Source of the DNA: Fen-999 sp044220545
Lineage (GTDB): Bacteria > Pseudomonadota > Gammaproteobacteria > Burkholderiales > Rhodocyclaceae
NCBI GenBank assembly: GCA_044220545.1
Contig: JBGAQX010000008.1
Coordinates: 1-64,000 of the forward strand
DNA: 64,000 nt
Direction: 5' to 3'
A model generated the notes under the pieces. The model saw only the letters and a program-made list of their open reading frames with translations, was not told the DNA's origin and searched no databases. This document shows, one piece after another, positions 32,219 to 39,959 of the stretch (positions are counted from its first letter, which is position 1; every line of letters begins with the position of its first letter). A program made the position numbers and the translations under genes.

Positions 32219-33988
32219 ATGAGACCCAAAGCCCGATCGGCACGACCGACCCATCACCGACAAACTGGCCCCAATCCTTGGTCGCTCCTACTAAGGATCA
32301 TGATTGCCGCCATAGCGGCGACCACTGCCACGCCAGTGCTGAGTGAGCCCTCAACACTCTCGACGCCATTCCGGGAACAATCGCCACTTCCGGGAACCAA
32401 TGCGATCTCCGGGTTTCGTGTGTTTCAGAAACCTACCGGTCAATGGATCGCTGAGCTTGATTACTTCTACACCGGCGAACCAAGGCACGCGAGACTGCAA
32501 ATCGACGTCCAGGCCAACGAAAACGACGCGGTCCAGCCAAAGGCGATGGTCGCGGGCGAGATCTTCTGGGGCGAGCTCGTTGTCGCACGACGAGGATCGC
32601 ACCACGTCAGTGTCGAACTGAAACGTCCCAGTATGAATCTTGGCCCGATAACGACGAGGGCGGTTCTCGCGCACCTACTGGCACCGGCGGCGATGCCGCC
32701 AGAGCAGGTATCTACCGCCCACGGAAGTCCTGCGGAGAGAAACGTGATTCTGGCCGGCACGCGCATTGTTCAGCACATTGAGTGGCCCGATTATCAAACT
32801 TGGACATTCGAGCGCGAGTACGCGAACAAGACTCCGAAGGAAATATTCAGCAAGGCGGTCGCGCTGATCGATACCGAGGATACGCAATCGATTCGACAAG
32901 CCAAGACGCTCTTGGAACGACTTATCAAGGGTGATCAGCAATTCGACGAGGCGTACGTCGAACTGGCGCGAGTGGCAATGAAGTTGAATTGGGGTCCTGA
33001 AGGCCTCCATCAAGCGGAAACGCTGCTGCAGTCGGCCTTGCAAAGTCGTCCCGGCAGCACCAATGCGATGATATTGATGGCGTATGTCCATACGAACCAA
33101 GGGCGGACCAAGGCCGCCGAAGCGTTATTTGAAAAGGTAAAGGATTCCGGAACCAAGAACCTATGGCTTTGGACAAATTGGGGAGATCTTCTGGCTCAAC
33201 AGGGCAAGTCAGAGCAAGCAGCAGCAATGTACCAAAAGGCACTCGCTGTACCTCCCACTCGCGACACCTATGACCGAGCGCGACTATTCGCCTACAAGCG
33301 GCTCTTCAGTCGGCTTGAGAAGAAACACGACTACGATGCCATCGAAAAGCTGTACGCCAAACGCGCCGAGGAATATGGGCCGGGCAACTGTTTTGGTGCT
33401 GAGTACAGCCGCTTCGTTCTAAGCCATCGAGACCGTCCACAAGTCGCCCTGACCTTGGCGCAGGAGGCGGTGAATAACCATTGCACCGATCGTACAGGGC
33501 GAGACGTGCTCGGTCTCGCGTACTACGTGGTGTGGGAGCGGTCCACCGCGGGCGCGGATCGAAACCAGCTCCTTTCCCAAGCGAGAATCAACCTGCCTGC
33601 CGGACCTAAGCCACTTTACCTGCTGGCGACGAGCGATCGGACAGCGAGTGCGGCAGCTGCGCTGATCAAGAGCGGAGAAGCTATCGACCAACGCGACAAT
33701 CAGGGATTTACCGCTCTGGCGCTCGCAATTGGAGATCGTGACTACGCGGCAGCGCGGCGCTTGATGAGACTCGGCGCGAAAGTCGACGCAACGGTCGGTC
33801 CGGGCGAAATGCCTCTGGCCCTTATGCCCATTGTCATGTCGGACGTCGACGGCATTCGAACGATGCGCGAGGCGGGAGTCGACTATTCGAGATTGCGATT
33901 TCGGGGAATTTCCGCAATCGATCTGGCGCGGCGGGAAGGCACCCGAAAGGTCATCGAAGCACTGACCAGCATGAGTCGCCCTCTTTGA
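32219..33988 (+). CDS. Exported TPR and ankyrin-repeat protein
   Basis: This 589-aa protein has a long N-terminal signal region (RIMIAAIAATTATPVLS). An unknown beta-rich domain spans about 45-190. TPR-like helical repeats follow (about 205-400, e.g. AKTLLERLIKGDQQFDEAYVELARVAMKLN and MAYVHTNQGRTKAAEALFEKV). Two to three ankyrin repeats lie near the C-terminus (about 480-585, DNQGFTALALAIGDRDYAAARRLM). ATG 32219 has GGAG upstream. Base composition is visibly AT-richer than rep or lipA, which suggests transfer. It is probably a periplasmic protein-interaction scaffold; the partner is unknown. Confidence 0.75.
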   Translation: MRPKARSARPTHHRQTGPNPWSLLLRIMIAAIAATTATPVLSEPSTLSTPFREQSPLPGTNAISGFRVFQKPTGQWIAELDYFYTGEPRHARLQIDVQANENDAVQPKAMVAGEIFWGELVVARRGSHHVSVELKRPSMNLGPITTRAVLAHLLAPAAMPPEQVSTAHGSPAERNVILAGTRIVQHIEWPDYQTWTFEREYANKTPKEIFSKAVALIDTEDTQSIRQAKTLLERLIKGDQQFDEAYVELARVAMKLNWGPEGLHQAETLLQSALQSRPGSTNAMILMAYVHTNQGRTKAAEALFEKVKDSGTKNLWLWTNWGDLLAQQGKSEQAAAMYQKALAVPPTRDTYDRARLFAYKRLFSRLEKKHDYDAIEKLYAKRAEEYGPGNCFGAEYSRFVLSHRDRPQVALTLAQEAVNNHCTDRTGRDVLGLAYYVVWERSTAGADRNQLLSQARINLPAGPKPLYLLATSDRTASAAAALIKSGEAIDQRDNQGFTALALAIGDRDYAAARRLMRLGAKVDATVGPGEMPLALMPIVMSDVDGIRTMREAGVDYSRLRFRGISAIDLARREGTRKVIEALTSMSRPL

Positions 33989-34018
33989 GAAGGGGGACCT
34001 TGCTGTCGCCCGGCGCGA

Positions 34019-34307
34019 TCAGGTGACACCCGCCTCATGGGCCTGCCTGTCGGCGTGGTAGGAACTGCGCACCAGCGGCGCGCAGGCGGCGTTGCTGAAA
34101 CCCATCGCCGCCGCCTCGCGGCCATACAGGGCGAAGGTGTCCGGATGCACATAGCGCAGCACCGGCAGGTGGTGGCCGGAGGGGGCGAGGTACTGGCCGA
34201 TGGTGAGCATCTCGACGTCGTGGGCGCGCACGCCGCGCAGGGTCTGCAGGACTTCCTCGTCGGTCTCGCCCAGGCCGACCATCAGGCCGTACTTGGTCGG
34301 CACCAGG
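34019..34307 (-). pseudogene. lipA: Detached copy of the lipA 3' end
   Basis: The last about 97 codons encode a LipA C-terminus: VPTKYGLMVGLGETDEEVL through RSSYHADRQAHEAGVT and a stop. They are clearly homologous to the end of intact lipA at 37990-38275 but diverged at DNA and protein level (e.g. SGHHLP against SAHHLP, DTFALYGREAAAMGF against DIFAMYAREADAMGF). The N-terminal two thirds, including both cysteine motifs, are missing, and the homology stops at about 34307. It cannot make a lipoyl synthase. It is in the same orientation as lipA, with a three-gene unit between the two copies. Confidence 0.85.
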
Positions 34308-34622
34308 AAATTGGGGGCAGAGCCCGATGATTCCCGAACGCCGCCTGGGTGCCAGCAAGCGAATGGATTCCAGGAGGCCGGTGACGAGACTTCAAGCCCG
34401 GTTGGAGCCGGCCCGGTCAGCCGAGGCGTACCGCCGCGACTGACTCTTGAACTTCCCAAGCAGCCGTGCTTGGCGTGCTTCGTTGCTGATCTGAGGCGCA
34501 TATGACGGTGTAAAATGCCAAATCGGTTGGCGCGAAGTGACGGAGTTCTCGTGGCGGCCGGGCTTCGAAACAGTACTACGCCGCCTGCCGGGCTTTCAGG
34601 ACCATCATTAGGCGAAATATTC
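34308..34622. other. Junction region after the lipA remnant
   Basis: No supported gene is seen in this 315-bp stretch. It spans the point where lipA homology ends and the AT-richer three-gene unit begins. TGTAAAAT at about 34509-34516 is a possible -10 element for the unit. No inverted repeats of an insertion sequence are visible. Confidence 0.4.
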
Positions 34623-35252
34623 ATGCGACATTTGGAACCCGAGCCGCAGCAAGATGCCTCGAGGAGGAAGTCGCCGAGCGCAGAACGCAAGCCGACATCA
34701 ATCTGGAAGGTGGTCGTGTTTGTCGCCGCATTGGTGGCCGGGTCCGGCTACGGGCTGACGACCTGGCTTGACCCGCTGCCGGTAGATCAGGTTTCGGAGA
34801 AGCAGAAGTCGGAACTGCTGACTGATTTCACGAAGCTCAAGGGCATTTCGATTCCTCATGTCGCTGCCGGAGACATGGAGCGCGCGATGGATTCGATGCG
34901 TCTCGACCCTGCCGCGCGGCAAGCGCTCGTTCGACAGCTGGCGTCTTCCGTGCCTGCACCAGGAGAACTGCCGAAGGCAAGCGAGACCATTCTCGCCGAA
35001 ATCCGCCTGTGGGATTTTGCTGCCCAGGACGGTGACAGCGTGCGGGTGTCGTCAGCGGGCTATGAAATTGAGGTGACTCTGCTGAATCAGCCGACGACGA
35101 TCGCGATACCCGTAGATGGTTCCCGCGTGATCAAGATCCAGGGGGCTCGGGACGGTGGTGGCGGAATAACGCTCGGCATCCAGAACGGGACGCAGCCGTT
35201 ATCGCTTCCGGTGTTGAAGCCGGGCCAGACACTCAGCCTGCCAGTCAGCTAG
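34623..35252 (+). CDS. Single-pass membrane protein of unknown function (three-gene unit, gene 1)
   Basis: This is a 209-aa protein. A short charged N-terminus (about 1-27) is followed by one membrane helix (WKVVVFVAALVAGSGYGLTTW), then an outside domain of about 160 residues. That domain has a helical part (DFTKLKGISIPHVAAGDMERAMDSM) and a beta-rich end (SVRVSSAGYEIEVTLL, SRVIKIQGARDGGGGITLG). ATG 34623 is preceded by AGGCGA; the longer frame from 34515 has no support. I do not recognise the family. It is 13 bp from the AAA+ gene and must be cotranscribed with it. By topology its bulk faces the periplasm. Confidence 0.7.
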   Translation: MRHLEPEPQQDASRRKSPSAERKPTSIWKVVVFVAALVAGSGYGLTTWLDPLPVDQVSEKQKSELLTDFTKLKGISIPHVAAGDMERAMDSMRLDPAARQALVRQLASSVPAPGELPKASETILAEIRLWDFAAQDGDSVRVSSAGYEIEVTLLNQPTTIAIPVDGSRVIKIQGARDGGGGITLGIQNGTQPLSLPVLKPGQTLSLPVS

Positions 35253-35265
35253 CCGGCGCGCATTC

Positions 35266-36516
35266 ATGGGGAGCTTCCTGAATCGTCACTTGCCGCTTCT
35301 GTTGGCCATCGTTCTGCTCATTTCGCTATTTCGCTTCGTGCAGGACATCTGGCCAAGCCAATCGGCGGTAGCGAAGACGGTAGATCTGCTGCGCACCTCG
35401 TTCTGGTATGTCGTCGCGGCAGCGACGATTGGCTGGATCTTCGTGGCGCTGTCCTGGCTACACCTGAACGACCGACTTCCAACATTTCTCCGGCGACCGA
35501 TGCTTATGGACATTCTGGACAGATTGACCAAGAAAGAGACAATCGAGGAGGGCCTGCCGGCAATCGAGGATGCCGCGACCTTCGTGGATGCGGAAAGCCT
35601 GGCCGCCGCCCTCAAACAGAGAGTCATCGGGCAGGACAGCGTCTGCGACGACATTGCGGCGCAGATTCGCCGCCGTCTCGCCCTGGCGCGTCGTGGCAAG
35701 CCAGTCGGCGTATTCCTGCTTGCCGGCCCTCCAGGTACGGGGAAGACGCACTTGGCCAAGGTGCTGGCGAGCGAGTTGGAGCGCCCGCTCCTTCACTTCG
35801 ACATGACGCAGTTCGCGTCAGGCAGCCACTCGCTGTCGCAACTATTGGGGATGACCAAGGGCTATGTCGGGTCGGATACCTATGGCAAGCTCACCGGAGG
35901 ATTGCGGGACACGCCGGCCGCCGTGGTGCTTCTCGACGAGATTGAAAAGGCTCATCCGGATATCCTGAAGGCCTTCCTCACTGCCTGGAACGATGGCTTC
36001 ATTACGGAGCGATCAGATGGTCAGGCCATATCGACCACGGCGGCGATTTTCATTCTGACCACGAATGCGGCCACCGAAAGGCTGGCGGAGTTGTCCATCC
36101 AGAACGCCACGGATCCCGACGCCATGAGGTCCGGTGCAATTAATGCCCTCAAGGAAGCCAAGTTCGCTCCCGAGGTTCTGAATCGCATCGACCGCATCTT
36201 TGTGTTTCGCAGTTTGGCCGGTCTCGACGTTGCTCGGGTTACGGCCCTGGAAATTGAAGACATGATCCACGGCTATGGCCTTCAGGTCGCCGCCCAGGGG
36301 ATTGATCCGAAGATCATCCTCGCGCTGATGGTCCGGCACCGCAAGATGGGCAGCACCGCATCGTCCCGGGATCTGGTTCGATCGATTGAGGAGCAGCTGG
36401 CCGACTCCCTGATTGAAGCCAAGAAGCGCGGTTACGCCACGATCAGCCTGGTACAGGAGGATGGCCAGCGAGTTGTCGCCCGTGGCATTGCCACGACGGC
36501 GGTGACCGGCAAGTAA
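35266..36516 (+). CDS. Membrane-anchored ClpB-D2-like AAA+ ATPase (three-gene unit, gene 2)
   Basis: Two N-terminal membrane helices (about 8-25 and 45-65) anchor a cytoplasmic AAA+ module of the ClpA/ClpB second-domain type. Motifs seen are VIGQDSV (119-125), Walker A GPPGTGKT (154-161), pore loop KGYVGS with Y200, Walker B VVLLDEIEKAH (220-230), sensor 1 LTTNA (265-269) and Arg finger R307 in PEVLNRIDRIF. A small C-terminal lid domain with SSRDLVRSIEEQLA follows. The pore-loop Tyr implies threading of a protein substrate. There is no Clp N-domain, no first AAA+ domain and no IGF-type ClpP loop seen, so it is probably a remodeller rather than a protease partner. At 416 aa it appears complete. 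Confidence 0.85.
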   Translation: MGSFLNRHLPLLLAIVLLISLFRFVQDIWPSQSAVAKTVDLLRTSFWYVVAAATIGWIFVALSWLHLNDRLPTFLRRPMLMDILDRLTKKETIEEGLPAIEDAATFVDAESLAAALKQRVIGQDSVCDDIAAQIRRRLALARRGKPVGVFLLAGPPGTGKTHLAKVLASELERPLLHFDMTQFASGSHSLSQLLGMTKGYVGSDTYGKLTGGLRDTPAAVVLLDEIEKAHPDILKAFLTAWNDGFITERSDGQAISTTAAIFILTTNAATERLAELSIQNATDPDAMRSGAINALKEAKFAPEVLNRIDRIFVFRSLAGLDVARVTALEIEDMIHGYGLQVAAQGIDPKIILALMVRHRKMGSTASSRDLVRSIEEQLADSLIEAKKRGYATISLVQEDGQRVVARGIATTAVTGK

Positions 36517-36519
36517 GCG

Positions 36520-37977
36520 ATGTCGGGTAGCCAGACAGTATGGACGAGGTCCGCCGCTTGGCGCTGGCTGATTTCACTTGCCGTACTGCTCACCGGGATT
36601 GCCGCCCTTACCAATCCCTGGAACCGACAGGGTACGGGACCGGCGCCGTTGGCTAGCTACAGTCCGCCGCCGGCACAGGTGGCCGGTTCGCGCGCAGCGC
36701 CGATCGCCATCGCCACCGGTCAGGCAACCCCCCCGGCCTCGACCGCAGTGAATGGGCACAACCCGGCGTTCAGTGTCGGCGCGACAAGGCATCCCGCCGC
36801 GTTGCCGCCCGGCACCGAGGTTCACGTCGTCGGCGTCTACAAGGGCGCGCTTCCGGACGGCCAGAAGGATACGCCTTGGTGGGCGAAGTGCCAGGGCGAC
36901 AGGAGCGATCCGCGTGTAGTGCAGGACTGTCATGCGCGCTTCGCGGGTCAGCGATCGACGGGCATGGTCAGTGTCGGCGTCACTCGTACCGGGGTGCCGG
37001 TCGCGTTGATCCTGATGTCCTACGAACCGGTCACATGGAAGCTGGAGGTCAGTCCGAGGACACGACTCAGCAAGGTGATTCTTGCCGGCTACCACGGCCA
37101 GGATATCGCCGGTGTGCCATCCGGCGTTGCTGTGGAAGCCAGGACATACGAACCCTCGCCGTGTTCGGAATGCACACGACAAGCGGGCTACTTCTACGCG
37201 TACAAGAGCGACGGCCGTGAATACGACAATGCGATCAAGGCGATAGAGGGAATCACCGGCACTCGTCCCGCGTCATTCCAGGGCAGCCATCAGTCCGGCC
37301 GGTTCGCGATCAACGATACGGTTTCCCGGGCTGCCTCGACCACGAACAATCCTGACGATGCCGGTGATGTCTATTCCGGTAAGGAATATTCCGACGAAAT
37401 TCGGCTGGCGGGTCAGACTCTTACGCTCCCGCCAGGAAAATGGCTAGGGCTAGGATACCTTGAAGGGCCATCTGGCCGCGGTCGTGACCGATTGGTTGCA
37501 CTGGGCCGCATCGAGAACAACGAACTTCGCGAGGCGCTGGTCCTCCGGGTCCAGGTGGTTGGCGACCGCAATGGGTTTCCGCCGTTTGCCGGATGCACCA
37601 GGGAAGCACAGTACGCCGGCCTGACGAAGGCCAACGAATCATCGGGTTTGCAGCTCTGCTATACAGTCGGTCATGCCATAGATGCGTGGTCGCAGCCGCT
37701 ACTGGCGCTCGTGGCAAGGCATGCCAAAGCTGACGTCGGCGCCCTTCCCGATGCAGTGGTGGCAAGCAGCTTCCACAAGGCCGACGCGAAGCTTGCCATC
37801 GACGTCATGCATTACGCAGTTCCGAGGGCCGACCTGCTGCGGACCAATACATCATGGGAAATGAGTCCATTGCATCCGAAACACTTGCCAAGTAACGCGG
37901 AGCTGGAGCGCTTCGTGGGGCGGGAAGCGTCCTGGGCCGCCACCTGGTTTCAGATATTCGCGCTTTCCGACGGCTAG
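36520..37977 (+). CDS. Exported or anchored cysteine-containing protein of unknown function (three-gene unit, gene 3)
   Basis: The protein is 485 aa. One N-terminal hydrophobic helix (RWLISLAVLLTGIAALT) precedes a Pro- and Ala-rich linker (about 35-85), then a large globular region. Cysteines come in pairs (CQGDRSDPRVVQDC, CSEC, and CTREAQYAG with QLC), which suggests disulfides in the periplasm. No known domain is recognised. It starts 3 nt after the AAA+ stop, so tight coupling is likely. Base composition matches the other two genes and differs from flanking lipA. Its function is unknown; a periplasmic partner of the membrane ATPase is the simplest idea. Confidence 0.7.
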   Translation: MSGSQTVWTRSAAWRWLISLAVLLTGIAALTNPWNRQGTGPAPLASYSPPPAQVAGSRAAPIAIATGQATPPASTAVNGHNPAFSVGATRHPAALPPGTEVHVVGVYKGALPDGQKDTPWWAKCQGDRSDPRVVQDCHARFAGQRSTGMVSVGVTRTGVPVALILMSYEPVTWKLEVSPRTRLSKVILAGYHGQDIAGVPSGVAVEARTYEPSPCSECTRQAGYFYAYKSDGREYDNAIKAIEGITGTRPASFQGSHQSGRFAINDTVSRAASTTNNPDDAGDVYSGKEYSDEIRLAGQTLTLPPGKWLGLGYLEGPSGRGRDRLVALGRIENNELREALVLRVQVVGDRNGFPPFAGCTREAQYAGLTKANESSGLQLCYTVGHAIDAWSQPLLALVARHAKADVGALPDAVVASSFHKADAKLAIDVMHYAVPRADLLRTNTSWEMSPLHPKHLPSNAELERFVGREASWAATWFQIFALSDG

Positions 37978-37989
37978 TTTTCCTGCCGC

Positions 37990-38931
37990 CTAAGCCACTC
38001 CCGCGCCGTGGGCCTGCAAATCCGCGTGATAGCTTGAGCGCACCAGCGGGGCGCTGGCGGCGTTGGTGAAGCCCATCGCATCCGCCTCGCGCGCGTACAT
38101 GGCGAAGATGTCGGGGTGCACGTAACGCAGCACCGGCAGGTGGTGCGCGGAGGGCGCGAGGTACTGGCCGATGGTGAGCATCTCGACGTCGTGCGCGCGC
38201 AGATCGCGCAGGGTTTGCAGGATCTCTTCGTCGGTCTCGCCCAGGCCGACCATCAGGCCGGACTTGGTCGGCACCTCGGGGTGGCGCGCCTTGAAGTCCT
38301 TGAGCAGCTTCAGCGAGTGCGCGTAGTCGGCGCCGGGGCGCGCCTGCTTGTAGAGGCGCGGCACGGTTTCCAGGTTGTGGTTCATAACGTCGGGCAGATG
38401 GCCTTCGAAGGCTTCGAGGGCGGCTTCCAGGCGGCCACGAAAATCCGGCACCAGCACTTCGATTTTCGTCGCGGGTGACAGTTCGCGAATCTTCGCGATG
38501 CAGGTGGCGAAGTGGCCGGCGCCGCCGTCCTTCAGGTCGTCGCGGTCGACGCTGGTGATCACCACGTACTTGAGCTTCATCGCCGCGATGGTCTCGGCGA
38601 GCTGCTGCGGTTCGTTGGCATCGGGCGGCAGCGGCTTGCCGTGGCCGACGTCGCAGAAGGGGCAGCGGCGCGTGCACAGGTCGCCGAGGATCATGAAGGT
38701 GGCCGTGCCCTTGCCGAAGCACTCGCCGATGTTCGGGCAGGTCGCCTCCTCGCAGACGGTGTGCAGATGATGCTCGCGCAGGATCTGCTTGATCTCGCCG
38801 AAGCGCGCCGCCGAGTTGCCCGCCTTGACGCGGATCCACTCCGGCTTCTTGAGCGGTGCCCAGCCCTTGTCATGCACGACCTTGATCGGAATGCGGGCGG
38901 TCTTGGCTTCGCCCTTCTGTTTTTCGCTCAT
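37990..38931 (-). CDS. lipA: Lipoyl synthase LipA
   Basis: LipA inserts two sulfur atoms into octanoyl groups on lipoate-dependent enzymes, using radical SAM chemistry. The auxiliary cluster site CEEATCPNIGEC and the radical SAM site CTRRCPFCDV are both intact. The C-terminal RSSYHAD serine that ligates the auxiliary cluster is present. At 313 aa from ATG 38931 it is full length; the frame to 38988 is a weak extension. It converges on the three-gene unit, whose stop lies 12 bp from its own. A diverged copy of its 3' end lies at 34019-34307. lipB is 2.7 kb upstream rather than adjacent. Confidence 0.97.
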   Translation of the reverse strand: MSEKQKGEAKTARIPIKVVHDKGWAPLKKPEWIRVKAGNSAARFGEIKQILREHHLHTVCEEATCPNIGECFGKGTATFMILGDLCTRRCPFCDVGHGKPLPPDANEPQQLAETIAAMKLKYVVITSVDRDDLKDGGAGHFATCIAKIRELSPATKIEVLVPDFRGRLEAALEAFEGHLPDVMNHNLETVPRLYKQARPGADYAHSLKLLKDFKARHPEVPTKSGLMVGLGETDEEILQTLRDLRAHDVEMLTIGQYLAPSAHHLPVLRYVHPDIFAMYAREADAMGFTNAASAPLVRSSYHADLQAHGAGVA

Positions 38932-39195
38932 CGTATTGCTCCAGATCATTCGGTAGAACCAACCGCCCTGCCGAGTGACGCTCCGCATCTCGGACGAAGA
39001 AGCTTCACGGACGAGTTCTGCCCAAGGGTCTCCAATGTACCGAACCCCGTGCCTGGATGTCGAATTTCCTTACATTCGGTCCGCCACGCGTCTGCTGGAG
39101 GCCGTCAATACACTGTTTTTGCATAATTTCTCCCGATAGGCGCGATACTTGCTACTGGCTCCGCCAGGGTTTCTGGGCGGACAAAGGAGAGAACA
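38932..39195. other. Divergent intergenic region between lipA and PEP-CTERM lectin gene
   Basis: This 264-bp gap must hold two promoters. TTTTTGCATAAT at about 39115-39126 is a possible -10 region for the rightward gene. The ribosome site AAGGAGAG lies just before 39196. I see no clear sigma54 -24/-12 element, which some PEP-CTERM genes carry. Confidence 0.35.
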
Positions 39196-39822
39196 ATGGG
39201 AATGACAAAGGTTCTGTTGGCAGTGGTTGCGGTCGCGGCGGCGGCTTCCGTGAGTGCCGCGCCGGTTCAGTGGGCGAATGGCTCGGGTGGCAATGACCAT
39301 TGGTATGAGTATGTCCTCCTGCCCACCGGTGGTGGCTTCACCTGGGATGGTGCGGCAGCCGACGCGGCCACCCATACGCATATGGGCATGAACGGCTACA
39401 TGGCGACCGTGACGTCTTTGGCCGAGCAGAGCTTCATTTTCGGCAATGTAACGACATCGACCGCCTGGCTGGGCGGCAACGACCGCGCCGTCGAAGGCGA
39501 CTGGACCTGGGTGGCCGGGCCGGAGGCGGGCACGGTGTTCTATATCGCCGGCGCCGCCACGCAGCCGGGTTTCTCTTTCTGGAACGCTGGCGAACCCAAC
39601 AACTGTTGTAGCGGCGAGGACGATCTGCAAATCAACTGGAATGGCACGACGGGCGAATGGAACGATCACGGCACGCCGAGTTTTCCAAACGACACCTGGG
39701 GCTACATCATCGAGTTTGGCGCGCCTCGGCAAGGAGTTCCCGAACCCGGCTCTCTGCTGCTGGCAGGGATCGGTCTGGCCGGCCTGAGCGCCCTGCGGCG
39801 CAAGCGTGCTCCGACAATGTAG
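39196..39822 (+). CDS. PEP-CTERM protein with C-type lectin domain
   Basis: The protein is 208 aa with a signal peptide (KVLLAVVAVAAAASVSA). A C-type lectin-like domain is shown by AWLGGNDRAVEGDWTWVAG, NAGEPNN, the ED pair, and WNDHG...GYIIEFG. The C-terminal sorting tag is VPEPGS, a hydrophobic helix, then RRKR. EpsH/XrtA exosortases cut such tags and release proteins to the surface or matrix. EPN and the downstream ED/WND residues are the usual calcium and sugar ligands. A strong terminator follows, so it is transcribed alone. No exosortase gene is in the window. Confidence 0.92.
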   Translation: MGMTKVLLAVVAVAAAASVSAAPVQWANGSGGNDHWYEYVLLPTGGGFTWDGAAADAATHTHMGMNGYMATVTSLAEQSFIFGNVTTSTAWLGGNDRAVEGDWTWVAGPEAGTVFYIAGAATQPGFSFWNAGEPNNCCSGEDDLQINWNGTTGEWNDHGTPSFPNDTWGYIIEFGAPRQGVPEPGSLLLAGIGLAGLSALRRKRAPTM

Positions 39823-39845
39823 AATTGATTGGGCATATTGAAATG

Positions 39846-39869
39846 ACGGGAGCCTAGGCTCCCGTTTTT
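39846..39869 (+). terminator. Rho-independent terminator of the PEP-CTERM lectin gene
   Basis: A perfect stem ACGGGAGC/GCTCCCGT with loop CTAG is followed by TTTTTC, 24 bp after the stop codon. It is a strong intrinsic terminator. Confidence 0.9.
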
Positions 39870-39959
39870 CTTTGTGTCCGCCGCCGTTTGCCGGCAATGA
39901 GGCCGATAGCGGCATATGAGTCCAACCAAGGCAAACTTGATCGAAGAGGGGATGACAAG

